Notes: generated by a model from the sequence alone, not told the origin. Counted from the stretch's first letter, positions 1-8,168 are shown. The stretch is DNA of 39,334 nt from Alphaproteobacteria bacterium (GCA_016778985.1 JADHOM010000017.1:1-39334), one strand, 5' to 3'. A program made the numbers and translations.

Positions 1-719
1 TGTGATGTTTTGGTAATGTGCGCTGGTAGGTATACGCAATCATCCTGTACTTGTGCTTCTTTGTTATTGCTATACAGGATACCAGAATTAACTTTACCTA
101 AGGACAAGATTTCCCCTAGCCTCATGCCTGTGTTAACCGCCACATAGCACATATCAGCCATCCAATCGTCACCTGAGTCCTTGAAAAAGCCTATAAGCCT
201 AGCAACCTCGATATTAGTCAAGTATCGCTTTCGAGCGAATTCTTTAACATACCGTAGCTTTACTGGGTCAGACCGAAGCTTTGCCTCAACAGCAAACCCC
301 AAAATAGAAGACATAGCAGCTCCATAACGATTGATGCTTGAGCCTGACAGTCCCCTCTGTCTTTCATCATCAAGCCAATCGTAGATATGAAGAACAGTGA
401 TTTCACTGACCCTGAGTTCACTATGGTTACTGAATTCATCAAAGCGTCTAATCCTTGCAGTCGTGTTTTGTCGTGTCTTGGGATTAGGCCAAAGACGCTC
501 CTCGTGTTTCTCCATGAACGTAATTAGCTCTGACTTATAGACTCGAAGAGAGTTATGGGGGGTCGTTGTATTTGGGTCAGCTGATGTATACGGTTTTTTA
601 GTCAGCTGACTTTTTCTAGGGTCAGCTGATGAATTTCTGACCGATTCCGAAAGGTCAGCTGATATGGTCAGCTGATGTTCTACGAAAAATGACCCTTGTG
701 TGTAAATTGGCTCTGACAT
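1..719 (-). CDS. Tyrosine recombinase (phage/island integrase), C-terminus cut by window edge
   Basis: Site-specific recombinase expected to integrate or excise a mobile element. I translated it by hand: an ATG at 719 opens an uninterrupted frame of 239 codons to the window edge, behind a good ribosome site (AGGAG about 9 nt upstream). Residues 1-55 are a low-complexity leader. About 57-145 look like the N-terminal SAM-like core-binding domain (KSELITFMEKHEERLW, then LSGSSINRYGAAMSSIL). The catalytic domain starts near RYLTNIEVARLIGF and contains NTGMRLGEILSL, which holds the first catalytic Arg. The later H-x-x-R, H/W and Tyr residues would lie outside the window. The gene points away from the 3' end of tRNA-Arg, the usual layout of a tRNA-integrated island. 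The leader is encoded by DNA carrying five copies of one motif (see repeat). The family call is strong; whether this is phage or another island cannot be decided here. Confidence 0.88.
   Translation of the reverse strand, partial: MSEPIYTQGSFFVEHQLTISADLSESVRNSSADPRKSQLTKKPYTSADPNTTTPHNSLRVYKSELITFMEKHEERLWPNPKTRQNTTARIRRFDEFSNHSELRVSEITVLHIYDWLDDERQRGLSGSSINRYGAAMSSILGFAVEAKLRSDPVKLRYVKEFARKRYLTNIEVARLIGFFKDSGDDWMADMCYVAVNTGMRLGEILSLGKVNSGILYSNNKEAQVQDDCVYLPAHITKTS
576..675. repeat. Five copies of GTCAGCTGA inside the 5' end of the integrase gene
   Basis: GTCAGCTGA occurs at 576-584, 601-609, 621-629, 654-662 and 667-675. Four copies extend to GGTCAGCTGAT; the copy at 601-610 is the perfect palindrome GTCAGCTGAC. 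Spacings are irregular (25, 20, 33 and 13 bp). Three copies are read in one codon phase (SAD) and two in another (QLT), so the DNA is conserved rather than a peptide repeat. These could be recombinase arm-type sites, excisionase sites or a repressor operator; this is inference. Confidence 0.75.
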
Positions 720-734
720 TGGAGTTCTCCTAAG

Positions 735-756
735 CTAGTTAAATCGTGTTAACTAG
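735..756. promoter_or_regulatory. Perfect dyad upstream of the integrase
   Basis: CTAGTTAA, a 6-nt spacer, then TTAACTAG form a perfect 8-bp inverted repeat between tRNA-Arg and the integrase start. It lies about 16 nt upstream of the integrase ATG, beside the ribosome site, so it could be an operator or part of the attachment region. Function is inferred from position only. Confidence 0.45.
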
Positions 757-781
757 AGTTAGAAAACTAAAGTGAGCTAAA

Positions 782-858
782 TGGCGACTCCGGCAGGATT
801 CGAACCTGCAACCTGCTGATTAGAAGTCAGCTGCTCTATCCAGTTGAGCTACGGAGCC
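782..858 (-). tRNA. tRNA-Arg(UCU)
   Basis: Complete cloverleaf of 77 nt with encoded CCA. Acceptor GGCTCCG pairs with CGGAGTC (one G-T). The anticodon stem GCTGA/TCAGC closes the loop CTTCTAA, giving anticodon TCT. The T arm contains GGTTCGAATCC. The integrase starts 62 bp beyond its 3' end, so this gene is the likely attachment site. The anticodon-stem stretch CAGCTGAC also matches the repeat inside the integrase gene. Confidence 0.96.
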
Positions 859-953
859 ATCATGTAATGATTACCTGATATTACAATTTACCGCTAAGAG
901 CAAGCACGCAAGAGGAAAGCCACCATAAAGCTCACATCAAGGCAGCAAGCCTA

Positions 954-1283
954 TTAGTCAATGCGCTCGCCTTTGGGAAAGATGACACCATGTTTATGAC
1001 AAAACATCATTTTCTGCTCATAGAAAATTTCCCAAACCTCATAATTTAATAACCAGATATGTTTTTCGGGCTGAATGAGGACACCATTTGTATAAACCGC
1101 CATACAAGCGGCAAGCGATGGATCAGGGTCTTCTGTATCTTCAATTAAGTAAAAAGCAACTTTTGCCTGTGCCGGCATAGATATGCAAAAACTCATGGCA
1201 AGACTCATGGCAACTAAGGCTCCCCAAAAAGGTATTCGAAGCGCCATACGGAGAGAAGAAAACGGTGATGTGAATAAGGGCAT
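954..1283 (-). CDS. Small secreted protein of unknown function
   Basis: 109 aa, not recognised. The N-terminus (about residues 1-40) is a plausible signal peptide: basic residues, a hydrophobic core (WGALVAMSLAMSFCISM) and a likely cleavage after AQA, leaving a mature protein of roughly 70 aa. The mature part has two Cys (AACMAVY and MMFCHKHG) that could form a disulfide in the periplasm, and several aromatic residues (IWLLNYEVWEIFYEQ). The start at 1283 has only a weak ribosome site; an internal ATG 12 codons later would still leave a signal peptide. It is transcribed leftward towards tRNA-Arg and stands alone. No enzymatic motif is visible. Confidence 0.6.
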   Translation of the reverse strand: MPLFTSPFSSLRMALRIPFWGALVAMSLAMSFCISMPAQAKVAFYLIEDTEDPDPSLAACMAVYTNGVLIQPEKHIWLLNYEVWEIFYEQKMMFCHKHGVIFPKGERID

Positions 1284-1362
1284 ATAACGGTCTCAACAAA
1301 ATTGTTTCAGGGTACGTGATAGACCTTACATGCAAGGATAGTACCGTTTTTACAAAAACCGG

Positions 1363-1677
1363 TTAATGCGTCCAAGGTTGCTTTCGATTATAATCAAAAT
1401 TATCTGCATAGGCTTTCAGTTTGCGCCGACGTTGCGGGGTCGGAACGACAACATGATCAATATGATGTTTTATGGCATATGCCACCGCATCATCAAGTGA
1501 ATCAAATGATAATTCTAAGGTTTTTAAAGTATCACCAGAAGACTGCCATCCCATCAGTGGATCAGGTACAGATTTATATTGGCGAACGGGTTCCATCACC
1601 CAATTAGCAGATTTGCCCCAACCAGTATTCCCTGATTGCATAGCCGACTTTGGTTTTTGATAAATGCGCGCTTTCAT
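1363..1677 (-). CDS. NDUFS4-like complex I accessory protein (ETC complex I subunit family)
   Basis: 104 aa, matching the length and pattern of the alphaproteobacterial homologue of the mitochondrial 18-kDa complex I subunit (PF04800 family). It has an N-terminal arm (MKARIYQKPKSAMQSG), a WVMEP segment, the GWQSSGDTLKTLELSF core and the DDAVAYAIKHHIDHVVVP helix-strand. In this family the protein sits at the matrix/cytoplasmic arm of NADH:quinone oxidoreductase near the NADPH-bearing subunit and aids assembly or stability. It is usually unlinked to the nuo operon, as here, and lies just downstream of tRNA-Pro on the same strand. The family call rests on pattern recognition of the conserved Trp-rich motifs. 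Confidence 0.82.
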   Translation of the reverse strand: MKARIYQKPKSAMQSGNTGWGKSANWVMEPVRQYKSVPDPLMGWQSSGDTLKTLELSFDSLDDAVAYAIKHHIDHVVVPTPQRRRKLKAYADNFDYNRKQPWTH

Positions 1678-1730
1678 AAACTACCCAAACATGAAGCTAT
1701 CAAACCATCAAGACGTGATATGATGGTAAA

Positions 1731-1807
<77 letters not shown>

Positions 1808-1841
1808 ACAATTATCTTAAAACGAAAAGACAAGAGTATAT

Positions 1842-2384
1842 TTATCTAGTGCATGGCACGAAATCAAGCCCTGATTTTAGCATATTGCAGTCTTTCACGA
1901 TAAACTGGCTTCCTGCGCCAATATTAAGGCGTTTAGCCTGCCCTGCTGGTAGCTCCAAAACAAATTGAGCCGGCGCTAAGGATGGATATGGAATGAGGCT
2001 TAACGGGGTCGTGTTATGAGCTGTGTTTATCCATATCCCATCAGAAGTAAAGTAAATAATATCAAGAGATATATAGGTATTCTTCATCCAAAATGATAAA
2101 GGCTTTTCCTTCTCATAAATGAATAACATACCATGATTATCGGCAAGATATTGGCGATGCATTAAACCTGTTTGGTGCTGGTCGGGTGTTACTGCTAATT
2201 CAGCTAGAATATCATGCCATTGATCATGATCAGCATCATATAAAGACAGTCTGATTAAATCATTTGCTATACCGTGACTTACTTTACCAAAAACTAATAT
2301 AATAAGCATAAGGCAGAAAGCGGCAATTCTAACTCTTTTGGATAGGTTAAAACCCCATCTAGGCCATTTAGCCAAGGTTTGCAT
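1842..2384 (-). CDS. DUF192 family exported protein
   Basis: 180 aa. An N-terminal hydrophobic segment (about residues 20-40, IAAFCLMLIILVFG) acts as signal peptide or anchor. The DUF192 domain follows, with the diagnostic pieces VTPDQHQTGLMHRQYL, GMLFIYEKEKPLSFWMKNT, LDIIYFTSDG and a C-terminal VLELPAGQAKRLNI. Family members are small periplasmic beta-rich proteins whose molecular role is unsettled. Its start overlaps the 3' end of the last Mrp antiporter gene by 17 bp and has no good ribosome site of its own, so translation may be coupled to that operon. Family call firm, function unknown. Confidence 0.85.
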   Translation of the reverse strand: MQTLAKWPRWGFNLSKRVRIAAFCLMLIILVFGKVSHGIANDLIRLSLYDADHDQWHDILAELAVTPDQHQTGLMHRQYLADNHGMLFIYEKEKPLSFWMKNTYISLDIIYFTSDGIWINTAHNTTPLSLIPYPSLAPAQFVLELPAGQAKRLNIGAGSQFIVKDCNMLKSGLDFVPCTR

Positions 2385-4068
2385 AAATAGCTGCTACGAT
2401 AACAACGAGGACAATGACCTGAACCAATGCCGCCGGCCCTGGGATTACAGGCCCCGAGACAGGATGTTCAGATACCCATTTCGCCCCTCGCATGATAGTT
2501 TTTGCAACGCTGATAATCAAATCATCCACGGCTTTAACGATTGGCATAATGATAGCCAGCACAGAGCTAATAATGGATGGCGCCAAACGCCTATAAAACC
2601 AGTCTGAATTGAGAACAGTTGATTTTATTTCGGGAGGATATAGACCTGTCCGCATTAACACAACAAAGGCTAGCCCTGCCAATAGAAGCAACTGCAGTTG
2701 ACCTGTCACATGGCTTAAATCATAGGGGTTTTTGACTTTGGCATAGGGTAGAATTTGATAAAGTAACTGCGGAAAAACACCGATACCAATGCACATCACC
2801 GCCGCAATACCCATAGCGATCAGCATGCCGTTCGGAGTTTTACCAATGATGCGATCCGATGGATGCGCGAAAAACGTAAAAAACGGTATCTTAATCCCTG
2901 AATGTTCTAGAACGCCAGCAGAAGCAAAGAGCAGAACAAAATAGGCCAAGATAAACTCTGTCCCACCAAGCGCAGACATGGTCAGCGATTTCGCAACAAA
3001 ACCGCTAAATAATGGGAATGCGGAAATAGACATAGCGCCAATAATGCAACATATCATCGTAAATGGCATCTGCTTATAAAGCCCACCAAGTTCTGACGCC
3101 TTAGCCGTACCGGTATGAAACATCACCGTCCCAACCGACATAAAGAGCAGAGATTTATAGATAATATGAACAAAGGCATGAGCGACCGCGCCATTTAACG
3201 CAAGCGGTGTTCCTATGCCAATAGCCACTACCATGAAGCCAAGCTGATTATTGAGGCTGAATGATAGAACGCGCCTAAGGTCATTTTCAATAACCGCAAA
3301 GAACACAGGAAAGGCTGTCATCACAGCGCCGATCCAGATCAGCAATTCGGTTCCCGGAAAGCCACGAGCCAAGGCATAAATCGCTAATTTAGTGGTAAAT
3401 GCAGATAAGGCTACGGTGCCAGTAACGCTCGCTTCGGGATAGGCATCTTGAAGCCAGCCGTTCAAAAAAGGGAAAGCCGCTTTGATCCCAAATGCGATAA
3501 AGATAAACCATGTTGCCACTGAGCCAAGGGTCATAGACTCAAAAGTAATACGTCCATATTCATGGAAATAAAGCGCCGCACCGCCGATTAACAATACGCC
3601 ACTTGATACTTGTATAATCAAATACCGCATGGCCGCATGACGCGCCGACACCGTATCCGCGGCAAGAATGATAAACACTGACGTGATGGCGGTGGCTTCC
3701 CACCAAATAAAGAGGCTAATCAAATCACCTGCATGAACCGCTGCAATGGCCGCCCCTGCATAGGATAAGACGGCCGTTTGTTCAGCCCATGACTTCACAT
3801 GCCAGCTGTATATGACGGTTAACACAGCGGCAATATGGAATATTAAAGAAAATGGAAAGGTCAGATTATCAACATGAAACAGCGACAATTCCATGCCCAT
3901 CACTGCCCAAATGACATGATCACCATAGGGCGCGGTTAGGGTGGTCGCTGAACATGCAATCGCCAAAAGCATCCAGATATGGCGGAGATTGGCAGGCAGA
4001 AATGGAATTAAACCCGCGCCTATGATCATTAACAACCCAGGAGGAAGACCAAAATCAGGTATCATCAT
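2368..4068 (-). CDS. Mrp/NADH dehydrogenase-type antiporter subunit D-like (third copy, long C-terminus)
   Basis: 566 aa from the ATGATG at 4068, which follows GAAGGAG at good spacing and overlaps the preceding gene by 14 bp; a longer frame to 4146 exists but would run deep into that gene. It is a polytopic membrane protein of the proton-translocating antiporter family (NuoL/M/N, MrpA/D). Key charged residues are present: Glu in the ISLFIWWEATA helix, and Lys in FGIKAAFPFL and in SAFTTKLAIYAL. After the core, about 130 residues continue with extra hydrophobic helices and an amphipathic stretch, ending in a membrane helix (VIVLVVIVAAIYANLG). The expected role is H+ or Na+ translocation in the Mrp-type complex. 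It is the most divergent of the three such subunits here, and its exact subunit letter is uncertain. Confidence 0.85.
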   Translation of the reverse strand: MMIPDFGLPPGLLMIIGAGLIPFLPANLRHIWMLLAIACSATTLTAPYGDHVIWAVMGMELSLFHVDNLTFPFSLIFHIAAVLTVIYSWHVKSWAEQTAVLSYAGAAIAAVHAGDLISLFIWWEATAITSVFIILAADTVSARHAAMRYLIIQVSSGVLLIGGAALYFHEYGRITFESMTLGSVATWFIFIAFGIKAAFPFLNGWLQDAYPEASVTGTVALSAFTTKLAIYALARGFPGTELLIWIGAVMTAFPVFFAVIENDLRRVLSFSLNNQLGFMVVAIGIGTPLALNGAVAHAFVHIIYKSLLFMSVGTVMFHTGTAKASELGGLYKQMPFTMICCIIGAMSISAFPLFSGFVAKSLTMSALGGTEFILAYFVLLFASAGVLEHSGIKIPFFTFFAHPSDRIIGKTPNGMLIAMGIAAVMCIGIGVFPQLLYQILPYAKVKNPYDLSHVTGQLQLLLLAGLAFVVLMRTGLYPPEIKSTVLNSDWFYRRLAPSIISSVLAIIMPIVKAVDDLIISVAKTIMRGAKWVSEHPVSGPVIPGPAALVQVIVLVVIVAAIYANLG

Positions 4069-4339
4069 TGGCTCCTTCTCTTTTGCTGTAATAATCTTCA
4101 TCACGCATAATAAAGCGCCTGAGCAAGGTGCCAGCCATGACAACAAAAATAAACGCTATAAATCCAAATATACCGGGAAAGAAGAACATGTCTTCTACGG
4201 CAAACTCACCATGACGATGCGCAAAGATTTCAATCACCAATAGAATAACGATGCCAATGACAACAACAAAGGTAAAGGCACGGCCAAACCGTTCTAATGT
4301 CATAATTTCTACTTTTTTATTGATGTCATTATTCTTCAT
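4055..4339 (-). CDS. Small two-helix membrane protein within the Mrp operon
   Basis: 94 aa (82 aa if translation starts at the internal Met before TLERFGRAF). It has two hydrophobic segments: about residues 22-40 (FTFVVVIGIVILLVIEIFA) and 52-71 (FFFPGIFGFIAFIFVVMAG), separated by a short acidic loop (HRHGEFAVEDM), with a charged C-tail. Its ATG overlaps the stop of the upstream antiporter gene (ATGA) and its end overlaps the next one, so it is translationally embedded between two antiporter subunits. I do not recognise it as a standard MrpA-G subunit. The position argues for an accessory or assembly subunit of this complex, which is inference. Confidence 0.75.
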   Translation of the reverse strand: MKNNDINKKVEIMTLERFGRAFTFVVVIGIVILLVIEIFAHRHGEFAVEDMFFFPGIFGFIAFIFVVMAGTLLRRFIMRDEDYYSKREGANDDT

Positions 4340-5787
4340 GGCATCACCATCATATTAATCAGCGGCAAAAATGGCCAAGGGGCAAAAAACAAAACAATGC
4401 ATAATATAGCCGTTAAAACAGGCGGAATTACCACCAAAGGCAATTTTGCAACATCCACAGGTGTTTTTTCTGAGAGATAAAACCCGCGAATTACAGGCTC
4501 TAGTAAATACCATACATTCATCAATGATGACACCGCCAGCACAATTATTACCATGATCATGGCATTATCCGCCGCCCCTGCCATTAGCAAAAACTTGCTC
4601 CATGATCCGCCAAGTGGCGGAATACCAATAATGGATAAGGAAGCAAGGAAAAAGGCAATGAAGATGAGCGGCATCCGATAGCCCAAGCCATTTAGCTGAG
4701 AGACTTTATTGAGATGGGCAGACACGTAAATAGCACCAGCACAAAAGAACAGTGTAATTTTAGCGCTAGCATGCATGACAATATGTAATGCCGCGCCCTT
4801 TGCCGCCAGTTCATTGGCGAGCGCCGCGCCGAGGACGATATATGATAATTGTGAAATGGTGGAATATGCGAGCCTTGCCTTGATATCATCTTTTTGGATA
4901 GCAATGACGCTAGAGGCTAGAATGGTAAATGATGCCAGCCAGATCAGCCAGACAGAGCCGCCAGTTAGTGACAAAAAGTCATATCCAAAAATATAAACCA
5001 CCACCATCAACATGGTGAACACACCAGCCTTAACAACAGCTACCGCATGTAATAACGCCGAGACAGGTGTTGGCGCAACCATTGCTGCCGGCAACCAGCG
5101 ATGAATAGGCATCAATGCTGATTTACCAACACCAAAGGCAAATAAAGCCAGCATCCAAGGTACATAGCTCGGATCAATCTTACCGGCCAGAATACCGCCG
5201 GGGACAAAATCAAGCGATCCAGTTGCTATCCAAACCCAAATCACAGCAGGCAGCAGCAACATTAAGGATGTCCCAACCAGAATACCCATATAAAGACGCC
5301 CTGCCCGCATAGCGTCTTTGGTTTGTTTATGAATAACCAGAGGATATGTTGAAAATGTCAGCACTTCATAGAAAATAAACAGCATGAGCAGGTTACCTGA
5401 CCATGCAATCGCTAAAGCGGCATGAACAGCAATCGCATAAAACGCATTGAATCGCGTTTGATTAGCTTCGTTATTGCCGCGCATATAGCCAACCGAATAT
5501 ATGGCAGCCATAATCCATAGCCCCGAAGCAACAAGCCCAAACACCGCCCCCAGAGGCGTTACCTTAAAGCTGAAATTGAGCCCTTCGGAAATGGAAAGAA
5601 TAAACCATTCAGGGGTTTCTCCATTTAGCACAGCTAAGGCAACGGTCATCGCTGCATAGAAGCTAACGATGCCGCCCAATGGCCCCAATATGTCGCGGAT
5701 ATCTGGCCGTGAGCCAAACACAGGCGTCAGCACAGCCACCGCAAGCGGGACAACTAAACCTAGGATAATGGCATTATCAGCAGTCAT
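4336..5787 (-). CDS. Antiporter subunit resembling the NuoL/MrpA N-terminal domain
   Basis: 483 aa polytopic membrane protein of the proton-antiporter family. Signature positions are clear: LFIFYEVLTFSTYPLV holds the conserved helix Glu, then GVGKSALMPIHRWLPAAM, then VAPTPVSALLHAVAVVKAG, which is closer to MrpA/NuoL wording (WLP-AM-APTPVSALLH, then a Lys) than to MrpD. This suggests it stands in for the antiporter half of MrpA, whose C-terminal part is encoded separately at 8158-8745. Its start overlaps the upstream stop by one base (TAATG) and its stop overlaps the next ATG, so it is co-translated with its neighbours. The role as ion-translocating subunit is family knowledge; the MrpA equivalence is inference. 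Confidence 0.88.
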   Translation of the reverse strand: MTADNAIILGLVVPLAVAVLTPVFGSRPDIRDILGPLGGIVSFYAAMTVALAVLNGETPEWFILSISEGLNFSFKVTPLGAVFGLVASGLWIMAAIYSVGYMRGNNEANQTRFNAFYAIAVHAALAIAWSGNLLMLFIFYEVLTFSTYPLVIHKQTKDAMRAGRLYMGILVGTSLMLLLPAVIWVWIATGSLDFVPGGILAGKIDPSYVPWMLALFAFGVGKSALMPIHRWLPAAMVAPTPVSALLHAVAVVKAGVFTMLMVVVYIFGYDFLSLTGGSVWLIWLASFTILASSVIAIQKDDIKARLAYSTISQLSYIVLGAALANELAAKGAALHIVMHASAKITLFFCAGAIYVSAHLNKVSQLNGLGYRMPLIFIAFFLASLSIIGIPPLGGSWSKFLLMAGAADNAMIMVIIVLAVSSLMNVWYLLEPVIRGFYLSEKTPVDVAKLPLVVIPPVLTAILCIVLFFAPWPFLPLINMMVMP

Positions 5788-7286
5788 TATGAAATGCCTC
5801 CGAATAAGGTGATCGATGCCATCTTGGCTAAGCCTGTGATAAGTCCTGCATCAATGCCAAGCCAGATATTAGCCCCTGCCAATAACCATAAAGGAATATA
5901 GATCATGGGCTGTTCAGGCAGACGGGTTTCCACATCAGTCACCGGAGAGAACCATAATGTTTCCACTAATCGCCATAGATAGATCACTGATAAGGCACTG
6001 GACAGTAAAACAATCGCCGCAATTTGCCAGTAGCCAGCGGATATAATGGCCGACACCAAATAGAACTTAGAGATAAATCCAGCGGTTAGCGGCACACCGA
6101 TTAAGCTTAACCCACAAATCAAGAAACCGCTTGAAGTCAGAGGCATTCTCCGCCCCAATCCGGCAAGATTGGAAAAATCTGTTTTGCCAGCAACTGCCAT
6201 CGCCAAGCCGCCAAGCCCGATAAACATACCGCCCTTTATCATCGCGTGATTGGCAATATGGATAAACCCAGACTGCACACCAGCCAATGTCGCCACCCCA
6301 AAGCCAAGAACAATATACCCTATTTGAGCCACCGACGAATGCGCCAGCATAAACTTAGCGTCTTTTTCATAAATGGCGAGGATCGTCCCCAGTAAAATTG
6401 CCATCAAAGCTAGCGGCATTAATACCCATTGCATGATTAATAACGGGATGTCTGCGATGCCGCCAAAAATCGTCATTAAGATGCGGATCAATACATAAAG
6501 CGAGGCTTTTGTTGCAATAGCGGCTAATAGACTTGTCACCGCCATTGGCGCAAATCCATAAGATGGCGGCAACCAGATATGTACCGGGAAGATGGCCGCT
6601 TTCACCATGACGCCAGAGACCATGAAAGCAAGCCCTATATAAACTGGAATAGGATTAGCAACATCAGGAAGTCGTGACGCCATATCGACCATATTTAATG
6701 TCCCAGTCATGGCATAGCAAAAGCCGACACCAATGACATAAAATGTGGCTCCAATAGCACCTATCACCAAATAATTAAATGCAGCCACCAAGGCGCGTTT
6801 ATCACGGCCACTTCCCATGGCGACTAAAGTGACCGAGGCAAGCGACGATATCTCAAAAAAGACAAACAGATTAAACGCATCTGCTGTCATAACTAAGCCC
6901 AATAATCCACCAAGCGTTAACAGCCAAGCGGCAAAGAAACGTCCCTTATCATCATCATGAATATCTTTAAATATCAGTGCATTGCCTGACATAGTTGATA
7001 AAAAACCTAAAGCAGTAATGGTCAAAATGACTAGTGCGGTGGCGTGATCAACAGCAAACTCAATCCCCCAAGGTGGCGGCCAACCGCCAAGAAAATAGGA
7101 AATGCGCGTCATGGCATTAGCTTCGAGCATGTGCAAAGCCAGAATAATCGCCGCCCAAAACGACAGGCCGGAGCCTATGACAGCACCAAGCCAGCCTAAG
7201 CGCGATGGAAGTAAAGCCACAATAATTGCCATCACCAATGGGATGACAACGATAATACCGGGCAAATGCAACATCCATTCAATCAT
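5787..7286 (-). CDS. mnhD: Na+/H+ antiporter subunit D (MnhD/MrpD)
   Basis: 499 aa, about the usual MrpD length. It is a multi-helix membrane protein with the conserved Glu in AFNLFVFFEISSLASVTL, the MVKAAIFPVHIWLPPSYG loop, and a Lys in AAIATKASLYVLIRIL. It follows mnhC with a 4-bp overlap, the canonical C-D order, so this is the best candidate for the true D subunit. It should carry out cation/proton exchange in the cytoplasmic membrane as part of the hetero-oligomeric Mrp complex. The coding frame is intact. Confidence 0.92.
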   Translation of the reverse strand: MIEWMLHLPGIIVVIPLVMAIIVALLPSRLGWLGAVIGSGLSFWAAIILALHMLEANAMTRISYFLGGWPPPWGIEFAVDHATALVILTITALGFLSTMSGNALIFKDIHDDDKGRFFAAWLLTLGGLLGLVMTADAFNLFVFFEISSLASVTLVAMGSGRDKRALVAAFNYLVIGAIGATFYVIGVGFCYAMTGTLNMVDMASRLPDVANPIPVYIGLAFMVSGVMVKAAIFPVHIWLPPSYGFAPMAVTSLLAAIATKASLYVLIRILMTIFGGIADIPLLIMQWVLMPLALMAILLGTILAIYEKDAKFMLAHSSVAQIGYIVLGFGVATLAGVQSGFIHIANHAMIKGGMFIGLGGLAMAVAGKTDFSNLAGLGRRMPLTSSGFLICGLSLIGVPLTAGFISKFYLVSAIISAGYWQIAAIVLLSSALSVIYLWRLVETLWFSPVTDVETRLPEQPMIYIPLWLLAGANIWLGIDAGLITGLAKMASITLFGGIS

Positions 7287-7687
7287 GATGATTTGCTCCG
7301 CTTCCTCAGCTCACGCTTGGCCTGTAAAATATCATCTTCCTCAATGCTATTAAAACTAGCTTTGATCCGAAGAACCAAGGCTAGGCCAAGTGCGGTAGTT
7401 GCAACACCTACAACAATGGCAGTCAAAATGAGAACATGCGGCAGAGGGTTTGAATAAAGTATGTCATGACTAGAATGACCATCATGGCCAGATTTCATGA
7501 TGATCGGCGCCGTCCCATCGTTAATCTTGCCAAGTGAGATATAGAATAAAAACACAGAGGTTTGAAATAAGCTGAGCCCTATCAGTTTCTTAACCAGATT
7601 CATACTCGATATTACAATAAACAACCCGATCATCATGAGCAGGACAACAATAAAATAATTCCAATGCGAAAGCAGAAAATCAGTCAT
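7283..7687 (-). CDS. mnhC: Na+/H+ antiporter subunit C (MnhC/MrpC)
   Basis: 134 aa from the ATG at 7687; the open frame extends 34 codons further upstream, but that part lies inside mnhB, and the chosen start overlaps the mnhB stop by 8 bp. It is a NuoK-like protein with three helices: FIVVLLMMIGLFIVISS, LIGLSLFQTSVFLFYISLG, and the C-terminal HVLILTAIVVGVATTALGLALVLRI, which is the best-conserved MrpC/NuoK helix. A His/Ser-rich loop (KSGHDGHSSHD) links helices two and three. It is a core membrane subunit adjacent to MrpD in the complex. Confidence 0.9.
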   Translation of the reverse strand: MTDFLLSHWNYFIVVLLMMIGLFIVISSMNLVKKLIGLSLFQTSVFLFYISLGKINDGTAPIIMKSGHDGHSSHDILYSNPLPHVLILTAIVVGVATTALGLALVLRIKASFNSIEEDDILQAKRELRKRSKSS

Positions 7688-8168
7688 CAGATGCCCTCTT
7701 GTTTTGACTTCTGCCAACTGCCTTGCGGTTTTTGTCGCGAGCTGTATTTTTAGGGATATCAAATCCGGCAAAGGCCATAAACAACCCAAGAATAGTGCTA
7801 GCCACCGTTAACCCGACCCCAAACTCAACCAAAATAATGCCATAATGCTGGCCTTTAGCTGGATAATCCGCCAGCACGTCATAATTCAAAAACTCCGCCC
7901 CAAGCAGAAATGTCGCTATGCCAACGCCTGCGTAAATTAATGCCCCTAATGCCATCAGAGCATGAACAATAGATGGCGGCGCCAACAGCTTTAATTCATC
8001 GAGGCTAAACACCATGCCATAGAGAATAAAGGCAGCGGCGATAATGACACCTGCCTGAAACCCGCCACCAGGCCCAAAGTCACCATGAAACTGAACATAG
8101 AGACCATATAAAATAATCGGCGCAAATAGTGTTTTGGAAATGACCCGAAGGATAGGATTATTTTTCAT
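7680..8168 (-). CDS. mnhB: Na+/H+ antiporter subunit B (MnhB/MrpB)
   Basis: 162 aa. The diagnostic MnhB pattern is present: a first helix (TLFAPIILYGLYVQFHG), then DFGPGGGFQAGVIIAAAFILYGM, and later helices around LMALGALIYAGVGIATFLLG and IILVEFGVGLTVASTILGLFMAFAG. The C-tail is basic and soluble. It overlaps the preceding DUF4040 gene by 11 bp and mnhC by 8 bp. Family members are required for a functional Mrp complex. The frame is complete with no oddity. Confidence 0.92.
   Translation of the reverse strand: MKNNPILRVISKTLFAPIILYGLYVQFHGDFGPGGGFQAGVIIAAAFILYGMVFSLDELKLLAPPSIVHALMALGALIYAGVGIATFLLGAEFLNYDVLADYPAKGQHYGIILVEFGVGLTVASTILGLFMAFAGFDIPKNTARDKNRKAVGRSQNKRASDD

Noticed and set aside
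260-442. Stand-alone 60-aa leftward frame in the integrase
   Set aside because: It is out of frame with the integrase, which reads through the whole region without a stop; nothing suggests that the integrase is broken.
4069-4146. Upstream extension of the third antiporter gene
   Set aside because: The extra 26 residues lie inside the preceding gene, and the ATGATG at 4068 has a strong ribosome site.
7688-7789. 34-codon N-terminal extension of mnhC
   Set aside because: It is hydrophilic, lies within mnhB, and is absent from MrpC proteins; the start at 7687 matches the family.
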